Assembly: GCF_022539665.2 (NCBI RefSeq)
Contig: NC_081331.1
Coordinates: 13,486,638-13,550,637, forward strand
Length of the DNA stretch: 64,000 bases
Source of the DNA: Daphnia carinata
Taxonomy: Eukaryota > Arthropoda > Branchiopoda > Diplostraca > Daphniidae
Reading direction: 5' to 3'
This document shows, piece after piece, positions 53,501-64,000 of this stretch. Below the pieces are notes generated by a model. That model was not told where the DNA came from. It saw only the letters and a program-made list of their open reading frames with translations, and did no database searches. Position numbers and translations under genes: made by a program. Position 1 is the first letter of the stretch; every line of letters starts with the position of its first letter.

Positions 53501-56500
53501 TTGAATCATCGTAGATTCTTGGCGCGCGTCCTATGGAAAGCGTACGTCTTGTACGTACGCAGACTAGCAACGCGTATCCAACTAACAAATGATGTTACGT
53601 CTATAAATGTCAAGTCTAGTCAATAGATCTGTCGAAAATGATATCGTTTTCCTGGCGGGGTTAAAATAGGGGGGCGTATCACGTATGTTGATCCTCACTT
53701 GCACTCGCTTTCGTGATTATCACTTGAAGGTGGAATCAAATTTTAAGTCTCTGTTGACAAATATCAAAGTTGAACAAGGATTTTGGCCTGTTTGCTTATC
53801 TCCTCTGCGCTCACGGTCCCGAAAAAAGAAGTCGCCGATCGCCAGTAGGCTGTAAATGTCAACATGCTCTCTCGTTGCTAACGACTCGAGAGCTGGTTTT
53901 GAGCGTGCATGTTTGCAAGTAAAGCCGACGTCTTGCTTGATTGAACCGAGAACTAAAAGTCGAGTGGTTTTGTCGAGAACAAAAAAAATAAAAGGATAAA
54001 AGTTTCTTTCCTTTTTTTTTCTCCTCGATAATTGTAAGGTTTAAGAATTAAATTTGCATAGGAGCTTTCCCTTTAATAATCCATGTTCCGTTTTTGCTGA
54101 ATTAAAGTTGATTTGGTTGCAGTCGTGAAAAGAATGTTGCGTTAGCGGTAAAGCGATCGGGGGATACTGAGAACTCCAAACTGGTATGTTGCAAAAACAG
54201 ATATCGTAACAGTCACGCTAGGTGGTGTTGTTGTTAGTCGATACCTGAGATTGCTCTTTTTTTTGTTTTTGTTTTTCTTTTTACGGTCGTGACCCTGCAC
54301 GATAGAAAGAAACAAAATCTTGAAGCGGGACACGCAGGGCCGTCTAGTAGTAGTTTGGTCGAGCTCTTGTTTGACTTGTAGTGTCATCTAGCGGTCGGTT
54401 TCAGACTTGTATCGTTATCTGGTTCTGTTCTGTTTTAAAAGGATTCCAATATTTTTTTTCTGTTTTGCTTCACGTAATTTTGTTTTGAAAATGGACGCTA
54501 ATTCATTATCGTCCTTCTTATTGACTCCCACTCTTTCCCCCTTGGCATTTGATTAGGTTAGCTATTGCTGTTAAAACAATTAATGCCGTGTTCATCCTTT
54601 CGTTTTATTTAGTAGATGTTACGGTACTCGAGAGAGAGAAAGAGGTACGGGTACACAAGCTCCGCCCATCATCGGGTTTTTTCTTCGTTTTTGGTGTCTC
54701 ATCGAGTGTGTCTCTGGAGTATGGAGAGTGCTAGACATATTGTTACATGAAGAGTGCACTGCAGTGTATCTCTTTTGTTACGACAGGGTAATAGGGTCTA
54801 TCTAGGAAAGAAGTTTTTTTTTTTTTTTGTTGTTGTTGAGTGAGTTTGATCATGGACTTTGGCCCTAGAGATGTATCCTGATCTGCTGTTTTCTTATTAT
54901 TAGAACGTGAAAAAATTGTACTATTCCCATCTGCGCTTTAGTTTATCGCTTCAACGTAAAATTTGAGAATATTTGTTTTAATTTTTTTGCCATAGTCATT
55001 TTTTGCGGTTTTGACTCACGCGCTTTTCTACCTTTAAGTCTCGATTGTTTCTGGCATGGGCTTGGTATATTGGTAAATCGATTATTGGCGAGTTTGGATA
55101 GGAGAAGCGCACCAGATCGCCTGTGATAGGGGGGGATGTAACCCGATGCGCCCATACATCGATGTTCCGATGATGCTCAAATTCCTGCATTCGATTTTCA
55201 CGATCCATTTTGACTTGTAAATGCGCTCGCAATGGCTAATAAAAGTTGACGTGTCAAAGTTTAATAACTAATAATGAAAAATGGAACTGCAAATTATACA
55301 GTGAACCCCCCCTCTCTCTCCTCGTTTTTTCCTTTCTTTCTCTTTATTTGCGTGTTTGGCCGATAGTTGGCATTCACTAGAGTAGAAAGTATCGATTTAG
55401 CGGTTACCCGAGCTTGCCTGCTTTTCAATGGCTTTTTCTTTTTTTCCATCACTCGTAAATGTATTTGGGTCAAACTGTACTCCGATCAATCTTTTGTTTT
55501 GTTTTTTATTCCTCTTGTCTTGGCTTTACCGATTGTCTTAGCTTTTTTTTTTTGTATCTTATTTTTGTGACCAACGGTCTTCCCTGTCCTGTTTCTCTAT
55601 TGGCTCGAACTTAACTGCATTTCACGTGTTATTGGGACGACAATCCAAGCGTGTGATTGAAATTGGATTTCGTTAAAGGCTCAAGGCTTTCTTCCCACGA
55701 AGACAGTTGCTCTCATAGATCATCTCGGGGTTTGGGCTCAAATAGTTTGGGTTTGATAGGTGAGTTTCGTTTTGCGAAAAAACTTCGTCCTTATGCGTAT
55801 TATTACGTTTGCATAGCAACGTTGGCTGTGCATACGGATCGATACGTTTTATACGCATTTCGAGACGTTATGCAGCTCCGAACTTTTGGAATGGTATCGC
55901 CAAGCTTATGCAAAACTTGTATCTATCATTCCATTAGATTTGCAGCGTGCTATTTTTCTTTTCGTGATAACGTCGTACCCGTGACACGCCGATGCACTTT
56001 ATGCTGTCATTAATATGTAGAATCTCGTGACTTATTGAATTTAAGCAGTCCTGTTCTTTCCCGCGTGGGGATAGCACTCTTCGTTTTGCGCTCTCGTTCA
56101 CATCCATTTAGAAAGTTTTCTTGTTTCTTTTCTTGTCATTCGGATCTTGATGAAATGAGTAGTATATAATCGTATTCAAATGCATTAGAAATTCAGGAAC
56201 TCTTGATAGGAAGTCGGAAGTAAATGGTGGCTTGATGCGGAAATGGTGCAGCAGAGTTGATAGACTGGAATCGTCCCACTGACAGGTTCATTTCTTTTTC
56301 TATCGCAAGCATTTTGTGGGTAGGCAGTTATCAGCAGATACCGCGGAGGGAGGAAAAAAAAAATCGTGACCTATGCTGTCTCCTGGTCTAAGTTACGTGC
56401 TATGACGTCATTCACGTTAGCTGCGTAGTTGCATATATCGATTGGGCGAAAAAGGGGGGGAAAAATGTCTAATTAGAACGCGACGAAAATGAGGTACTTA

Positions 56501-57752
56501 CGGCGTCAATCAGTTGATAAGTCGGCCTTCAAAGTTGAAGCTGCCCAGGTTGTTCTGTATGTGAATGGAAGGTACATGATGTGAAGTGACAGTTTTGATT
56601 AGACGGGTCGAAATTAGCGCGAAGTCGTCAGTTTGATGTCCAACGAGTAAACACGTAGGTTCGTTGGCTTTTTCTTCGCAACCGTTGGGGGGGGGGGGGA
56701 AGATGGTTCCCGGTGTCACACTGCGCACTTTGTTCCTCGACAAAAACATTCGTTCGTGATTGTGTGCGCGGCGTTTCGTTTTCTGCCATCGAGCGAAATG
56801 ATCGTCTGGCTTCGACCGTCTCTCGGGGCAGTCCGATAAAAAAAACAACAACAAACCTTTCAGTGTAATTGCAATCGCTAGCGTCGCACCTCTTCATGTA
56901 TTTATGGCATACGCACGCGTTCCGCTATGTTTGATGGTTTCAGCCCGTTCTCGTTTCTTGTGGTACCCCACCTTTCCGAATGGGCTTCGCCAAGGCTGCT
57001 GGCCATTGTTTTTTGTTTTGTTTATTATTTGAAGGATAAACAAGAAAAAAGTGGAGGTGACGTTTAGAAAGGAATTTTCTGTTTTTCATCTTCGATGGCT
57101 CCGTCTCTGATATCTGTTGATGTTTTTGTTCACTTGCAAAATTGGCGGATGCGGTGTGCAATACTACTCAACAGGGCCGACCAAACACTAACAAGCGTTT
57201 GATTGGTTCGTTCCGAAAGCGGCCACTGACCAATAGCCCGTACATTTCTTGTGAACCGCATTTGTTTATATTGTTTCAATTGTTTTATGTCACGCTGTTG
57301 ATTTGTGTGAAGTGGCCAGTCAATTCGGGTTGTTTTTATTTTGTCCGCGCCTCGCTATTATCGCAACATCGTGATGAAACAATCAACCTACATTTTGTTT
57401 TGGGTCCGTTCGAAGTCGAGTACGATGCAATTCTCCCCCTTCGTTCTCGTGTACGATATTCCTCTTCTTGTCGGGACACGTGGGGACGAAATTCAAGCAA
57501 TTTCATGCGGCAATCACCCGGAAATCTGGATATGTCGTGTTGGCTCATTTTCTCTCTTGTCACTTTGAAAAGATGATGCCCACGGATGTGTTGGCTCTTT
57601 TGTTTTTTCAAAGCCCTTGCGAAGCCCTTTTGATCCATTCCCTTAGCGGACGTGATCGAAAATTCCCTTTTTATTTCTTTCTTCGCACTTACGCAATAGC
57701 ACATCGACGGCAGTTAACGGATGGCTACGCCTTTTTTGTCGTCGTGGCAAGA

Positions 57753-57837
57753 ACACACACACACACACACACACACAAAAGAGGGCACGGCTTAAGAGCA
57801 ACTATTTTTGCAAAGTTTTGTGTGTGTGTGTGTGTGC
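57753..57837. repeat. (AC)n and (TG)n microsatellites in inverted arrangement
   Basis: About 12 AC units (57753-57776) are followed about 42 bases later by about 9 TG units (57819-57836). TG is the reverse complement of CA, so the two tracts can pair as a stem of about 18 bp. Confidence 0.85.
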
Positions 57838-59936
57838 GCGCCCGTCTTTTGTCTGACAGAATGGCCGAACAAACGGTTTCGACACACAAACTTGGCTGTG
57901 TAACTTCTTTTTTTTGTGGCTATAATATGTTATTTGTGTCACGCGCAGGCCAGACACAGCGAACAGGGGGCAACTCTGGAGAAAAGGACGCTAATAATAG
58001 TTGTTATAAATCGTTTTGCGTCTTAACATGAACAAGTTGTTTTCCCTTTTGTTTTATTTCATTGTATATCTTTATTTGTTTGTTTTTTTTTGTTTTTTTT
58101 TGTTTTTTTTATATAATTCTTCTGACATTGATCTATATTCCCTGTATCAGCAAATGGTAATCAGCCGAAGTCGCGTTTCGGTCATTGCACGCGATGGTAG
58201 ACAGGAGAACAGCAGGTTGCTGGAACCAATTGAGGTGTATCTTGCATAAGAAGGGCTCCATTAAAATTACAGGAAAATAGCTTGCTCAATTATTTTGGAG
58301 AAATCGATTTTTTTTGCACCTGAAGAACTTCTGTCGTTGCTTTTAGCATACCGTGACACCACTTTTCAAAGGGCAGACGCTTTTCACACAGGTGCACTGC
58401 GATGAAAGTGTTGGTAATCGTTTCCGGCTACCTCCAATTGAATGATTGAACAAACAACAAAGCTATTTTTCGTAGCATCAAGTTATCTGGAGGCATCAAC
58501 GCCTCTATTAAATTTATTTAGGCTTTTTGAAGTGTAGAAATTCAATCGGGAGAAGCAAACGTGTTTTTATGGTAGACCAATAACAAGGCCAGGCAGCGTT
58601 CAGTCGATAAATAAATGCCACATTTTGAATTTGCGTTTGTGTAGGCAATCTCGTTAGTAGTCGTGGATGTTCATAATTAGGTAAACGCCCTAACGTTCGT
58701 AATTTTGTTTAAATTTGAATTCGCTTTTAATTATCTTTTTGTGTGCGAATGAGACTTGCCTAACAATTTGTGGCGCGATATGTTTCATCTCGTTAAAAAG
58801 AATTAAGTAAATGAGAAAACTTTAAATTTTCATGAACCATGTCGTGATGAGGTGCTTGCCATTAGACTCTAGAGGAATGGATCAATGGCTTTAAACATCC
58901 CCCCCCCCTCTCTTTTTCTTTTTTTTTTTTTTTTTTGTTTACATTTCACTTTGAAGTTTTCGTCGTAGAATTTTTTTCGTTTGCGGGCATGAAATGAAAT
59001 ACCAAACCATCAGTTTGGCCAGTATTCAATGGAAACCACGACTGAAACGTCAAAAGAAAAAAAAAGAAAAAAAAGATAGAGAAATGTACGAAATAATATG
59101 CGGATTTAGCTTTGTTGTACCCAAGTTTATCCATTTTTTTGTGTTTTATTCCTGGCTTTCGCTTTGAAGCGAACGCATTGAATTGACAACGGGATCGAAA
59201 GAGACAAGAGGAGATTCTTGACAAAAACGAGGATATATGTCGTTCTTCATGTACAATATTTTTGATCACGGTAATGATGCTATCGAATGCCCCCCAGCTT
59301 TTCTCCTTTTTCTCAAACCTACCGTACGTCATGCCGAAATAACGACGGGAAAAAGAAAAAGCACAAATTCCTTAAAGAATTTTTTTTTTTTTAAATAAAG
59401 ATTTCAAAAATGAAATTCACGTAATGCCAAAACATTTTGTACAGTATATTCCCTCTTTTGCTTCTTCTTTTTGCTGTGGCATTTCAGCAATGCGGATTAT
59501 TGAACGGGTCCGGTGTGAAACATCAACATCCGCGACCTCTTTCTAAGCAAACTTGCCAGTTGTACGGTACAAGTCTCTACCATTCTATGGTCACAGTTAG
59601 CTTACGCGTGACGAGCTTTTAATAGTTGTGCTTTGTATAGGCACTCTAAAGCTTTTTTCTGCGGGGACCTTTTTTGAGACAAAAAAAAAAAAAAAACGAT
59701 AGAAACCACACAGCCGAAAATAAAAATAGATTTTTCGGGCTTTTTATTTTAGTTTTGGGGCCTTTTGTGAAGATAGATAGTGAGAAAAAAAAAAAGAAGA
59801 AACACGCCCGAAATTGTGTATATCTGTGTTTGGGTTCGTATTGAGTCAGCGCGTTCGGGAAGCATATTTCCATTTCCTTGGCGGTACGGGCCGGATACGG
59901 ATATGCCTTTCCTCCTGTCGTTATCTTTCTCTCTTA

Positions 59937-59940
<4 letters not shown>

Positions 59941-59968
<28 letters not shown>
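59941..59968. repeat. Poly-T tract of 28
   Basis: A run of 28 T, followed within 20 bases by a further run of about 14 T. Confidence 0.9.
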
Positions 59969-59971
<3 letters not shown>

Positions 59972-60690
59972 TCTATTTATTTATTTGTTTTTTTTTTTTT
60001 TGCTATTCCGCTCGAAATGATGAGCTCGACACGAAACCACTGCGCGTTTTCTTGGAGTCTTGGCGTTTCACCGTAGGGAGTTGAGGCGCGGGCGCGAGAA
60101 GAACATTCTTGCCTAAAAGAAGACGGTATACAAACCAAGTCTTTTTCACTGATCGCAGTGCTAATCAGACAACACACCAGTCCGCTTGTCCCAACGTTTT
60201 TTTCTTCTTCAAATTTCTGTTCATCGTTGGTTGTTCTTACTCGTCTATTCTTTTTTTTGGGGGTTAAAAAATAAATAAAATAAGAGCGGTTATATACAAC
60301 GCTGCAGAGTGTGCTGTGGCCAGCATTCGTGGCCGGGCCTCGCTCTATCGAAGACGTCGTCTGTTCTTGTGTCCCATGTGAAACTCGCGGCAAATCTTTG
60401 CGGTGTGTGCGCGGTGTTTGATTTGTTTGCAAGTCAAGCCAACTGTTTCTTTCCGTTTGTTTTATTATTATTTTGTGCGGAATAGCGTGGACAGTTGCCA
60501 AACATACCCCGACAAGGAGTTTGTACTCGTGTAAATTTATAGACATCTCTGAGAAACACACAAAAAAAAAAGTGACAGGAACAAGAAGAGAAGAGACTGT
60601 ACGTAAATGATGGATTGAACAAACGATGTGAGAATTGCATACCCTTTTTCTTTTTTCCTCTTAAAAAGAAAAATAAATTGTGTGAGGATT

Positions 60691-60716
60691 AAAAAAAAAA
60701 AAAAAAAAAAAAAAAA
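60691..60716. repeat. Poly-A tract of 26
   Basis: A run of 26 A, about 720 bp after the T tract. No target-site duplication or retroelement end was found beside it. Confidence 0.9.
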
Positions 60717-61043
60717 CAAAGGTCGAGGATATCGGTGCAGAAATTTACGAGTGATAAACGCCGAGCGTTCTTTTTTGTTTTAATCCATCACAACGTCTGT
60801 TATTCACCATCAGCTCGCGTTTTTGCCAATCTCTCTAGAGAGTGTTATAAATACGGCAGGCTCTTCTCTTTGTGTTACCATTTACTGGCTCGTCGGGGGC
60901 TGCGTTTTCGTTTATTGTCTCCATTGTGGCTTGATTAAGTCATTGAGGACAATCGCTCGGCGCCCGAAGGTATTAAAAGAGGAACACGGAGTAGAGGCGA
61001 CGCGAATAAAGCAAATAAAAGATAAGCCAATACGGACGTCAAG

Positions 61044-61138
61044 ATGCAAGCGGAACGGGGTAGCATCATCAACTTGCAGTCCTATCACGGACGATCGGGA
61101 CGCACTCGACGCCACACGTTGGCCTTTGTCGCTGCCAG
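61044..61138 (+). CDS. Candidate alternative first coding exon
   Basis: ATG at 61044 opens a 31-codon frame (MQAERGSIINLQSYHGRSG ... HTLAFVAA) that ends in AG before a strong donor GTAAGA, phase 2. It is GC-richer than its surroundings. Joined to the acceptor at 63306/63307 it continues in frame as R-ELPARVAMIHRTVEL. The ELPxRxA string recalls pyruvate and branched-chain dehydrogenase kinases, but the rest does not align by eye and I do not claim that family. Confidence 0.35.
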
Positions 61139-63955
61139 GTAAGAGTGATGCATTACGCACACTTTGTGCTTGCATTGTCCGTTGAGACTCGTGTATGTTT
61201 TATCGTGAGCCGTGCGCAATGTGTCGACGACTTATCCGCGTTGAAAACGAGAAAGAGTTTTCATATCTTTTGCGTGTGTGAGTTGTATATCATTGCGAAG
61301 TTTGGCGTATATTCTGATAAGAGACATTCTTTTTTTTTTTTTGTTTTTTTGTGTTTTTTTTGGGGGGGTTGGAGAGGGTGTTTATTGTGTCGTTCGCTAG
61401 ATGGACCTTTCGGTCGTCCGTCATGTCACTGTTAAAGGAAGCGGATGAAATTCCGCGGCATCCAATCAGCCCTCCAATACCAGAGGATCGATGGTTTTTC
61501 TTTTTTTAAAGACGTTTAGGTTTTCTTTTACTTCCTTTTTATCTGCGTATTCTGTGTGGATATTTTTGTTTGTGTACATGCCTTGTACGTACAGCTGTAC
61601 GCGTGTGTGTGTACACTATCCATATATGTTGGTATTCACCTTGTAGGGAATCCATTGATTTGTATACGAAAGTGGGGACGAAATGATGGCACAGCTGTTG
61701 CGCTCCAGGAATGGGGTTATTATCCGTTGACTGGAGAAAAAAGGGTTTTATTTTTGTAAACGCAAAGGAAAACAAAACAATGGAATGTAACGCAATCACA
61801 GGAGTGTTGACATCCAACGTTTCTGCTCAGATCGTGCAGGATGGCTTAACGTGATTCCTTTTTCTCTCCGAATTTATGGGTGCGTGTTGTTGAAATGTCC
61901 TACCAAGTCGCAGGGCACTATTTCCATTTGAACAGGTGGGACGATGTAATTTTTTTTCCCAATTGGATAGATCCCAACTTCCATGAAATGTTGATTCGCT
62001 TCTTCGACTTTGTTAAAGGGTTTCTACTTGATTGGTGTCGTAACGTTTTGCATATCGATCTCTTGTCATAAAGAATTTTCTTTTTGAATTTTTTTTAAGC
62101 AAAAAGGGACGTTCCATCGCTCACACGATGGATAGACAGTCCGCCGGCAGTTCGAAAATGAATTGCAAAACTCTATCCTAAAAAAAAAAAAAAAAAATCG
62201 ATCAACTTGCCTTTATGTATCGCGCACACAAAGGAAGGGGTTCAATAATAATAATAAAAAAAGCTTGTCTATTTTTATATGCGGTTTATTTTTGTTCAAA
62301 CATTATCGATATCACGTTTATTGCCTTTTTTTTTTGCCATGTTGTCGAACTGTTTTGTTCTGCGAACTAAATGTCTAATCGGCGAAAAATTAAAGGGGAG
62401 AACGAAAGAGAGTGCCAATGAATCGCTTGTACGTCAAAGGCAATTGACGCCCATAACGAGAGAATTGGCCAAGTGCTTGTACGACTATCGATGTAATGTA
62501 AGGGGGTCGATCGATCGTTTCCTTTTCTTTTTCGTTTCTTCCTTTGGTAGTTGAGCGTTTGGGTGCTATGAGATCGAAGAAGTTTTTGTCGAGGATGTCG
62601 TGACACCATCGTATAACGGCTTAGAAACTTTCCGTGTAGACGAAAGTTTGGATATCGTGGAAGGTGTTGTTTATAATCTTCTTTTGCGTGTCGCTTTTTC
62701 TCATCCGGCTTTTCAACAATGAAAAGTCTTTTTTTTTTTCACGCGTGCGACAACGTCTTCGTATAAAGCGCGTATGTTGGCAGTTTCGATTGCAAGCGAA
62801 CGTTCTTATTGAGTTATAGATTTTTTTTTCCCCCTTTTCTCTTTTGTATTTTTTTTTTTTTAGAATAAAAGAGCATTTTATTGTGTTGTAAATTCAATCG
62901 ATTCCGTGGTGTGTATGGCGATTTGCATTGAACGCCATCTATCGTTGCGTTCCGCAAGAATTTTTCAGATGTTTGTTTGCGTGCCGACCAAAAGGTGGCA
63001 GATTGTTTTTTAGTTCACGTTCTAACTTTTTTTTTTTTTGAGTTCAAAACAAATAAAAATAAGTATATAAAATGAAGAATTAAAAAAATTTTGGTGAACT
63101 GAAAATGCAATGCTTCCGCCTCTTGTGTTTCTCTTTTTTTTTTTTTGACGTCTCGCAAATCGCAAGATAAAATTTTCTTTGTTGATTTGGCGATGAATAC
63201 GAATCGCTTGCAATTTCAGTCATTTCAGCCATTTGACGTGATTTATTGTTCCATTTTATTCTTTTTCTTTATTCGTTGATGCGTCATTGTTCTTCTGGTT
63301 GGACAGGGAACTACCCGCCCGTGTAGCCATGATTCATCGCACAGTCGAATTAGTCTTATTTACTACGGTGGGAACTTGTACGATTTCCAGCTCACGTTGG
63401 TTTTTTCCGACTAGAAGAGATCGGCCAGAAATGTCTTAGTAACCGATAGCGCCTCTTATCGGATCTAATCGAACCGCTGAATGGGAAGAAACCCCCTAAA
63501 CTTGAATAAGTAACAATTGATTTTTATTTTCGATGTTCCTTTTTGCGGTTTCTCGATGCTTACGTTACAATGGCGTAATTGTTTCTAGCACTTGCCCTTT
63601 TTCTTTTACATGAAATTCTGCCACTTTTTCTTAAATCCTCTTGTCGTTGCCCTTTTTTTAAAATTAAAATAAAAATAACCTTTGCGTAGTTTTTTTCTTT
63701 TTGAGGAGAGGGGGGGGGTGGTGGAGAATTATGTAGAACAGATAAAGAGAAATAGAAAGGAAAAAAAAAAAAAGTGTGGTTAACCATGTTTTGTGGACTT
63801 GAACATCCTTGAATGGCTTCCTGTCGCCAGCAATCATTGGTTGTACTGGCCCCTCATCTATTATTTCCCTCGTGTCACGATGCGAACTTCCTTCTTTCTC
63901 CAAACAAAGAGAAGAAAAGTTGATGGCGATGCGATTCCGGTTCTTTTCCATTTCC

Positions 63956-64000
<45 letters not shown>
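61139..64000. other. Right-edge AT-rich region with one candidate exon
   Basis: A candidate exon begins after GGACAG at 63306, could end near 63370 (ACG before GTGGGA) and matches the phase of the exon at 61044-61138. The rest is rich in T runs, with no recognised gene. Confidence 0.35.
63957..64000. repeat. Poly-T tract of 44 at the window edge
   Basis: The last 44 bases are all T, so the true length and what follows cannot be seen. Confidence 0.95.

Larger units (their letters stand above)
50822..61043. other. 10 kb AT-rich stretch, no gene recognised
   Basis: Long homopolymers dominate, including 28 T at 59941-59968 and 26 A at 60691-60716. Frames up to 194 codons occur (60561-59977 minus, 58031-57468 plus), but they pass through simple sequence and show no domain. 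Probably long introns or intergenic DNA. Confidence 0.4.

Noticed and set aside
57468-58031. 187-codon plus-strand frame
   Set aside because: Runs through AC/TG microsatellites that encode Thr-His and Cys-Val repeats; not a plausible protein.
59977-60561. 194-codon minus-strand frame
   Set aside because: Passes through homopolymer and simple sequence; no domain, and its length is favoured by composition.
60691-60716. Poly-A run as the tail of an inserted retrocopy
   Set aside because: No upstream gene-like sequence and no target-site duplication was found.

Overview
The window is arthropod nuclear DNA, most likely from a branchiopod crustacean of the Daphnia type. This is inferred from many short introns of about 50-90 bp with canonical splice sites, AT-rich spacers full of poly-A/poly-T runs, an arthropod-type gustatory receptor, an astacin joined to a peritrophin (CBM14) domain, and arthropod versions of conserved metazoan genes. 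Nothing bacterial, viral or transposon-like was recognised. Gene models were built by hand from reading frames plus matching splice phases; no alignment or RNA evidence was available.

Left part (1-10 kb): a 4.2 kb stretch with no recognised gene; a small four-exon gene for a secreted coiled-coil protein (4.2-5.2 kb, +); a five-exon gustatory receptor (6.4-7.8 kb, +); and an intronless RING-finger protein with tandem 9-residue repeats (8.7-9.4 kb, -).

Middle part (11-26 kb): an eight-coding-exon CREB transcription factor (-) with KID and bZIP and a cluster of cAMP response elements upstream of its start codon; a short pericentrin-like protein with a C-terminal PACT domain (17.5-22.0 kb, +); and an astacin-like protein with a CBM14 domain whose catalytic glutamate is replaced by leucine (24.3-25.9 kb, +).

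Right-middle part (29-46 kb): a class C GPCR of the metabotropic glutamate receptor family (29.6-38.2 kb, +) that has lost side-chain glutamate-binding positions, which fits the insect mXR/mangetout group; RECK (39.7-45.2 kb, +) with five cysteine-knot motifs; and MAD2L2/REV7 (45.2-46.1 kb, -), which converges tail-to-tail on RECK with 54 bp between stop codons.

Right part (46-64 kb): about 17 kb with no recognised protein. It holds a spliced, leader-like exon series at 47.2-47.7 kb, a Ser/Pro-rich open exon at 50.3 kb, and an ATG exon at 61.0 kb that joins in frame to an exon at 63.3 kb. It may be the 5' part of a gene extending beyond the right edge. The window ends in 44 consecutive T. The genes do not form an operon or one pathway; the clearest local links are the convergent RECK/MAD2L2 pair and CREB with CRE sites in its own upstream region.
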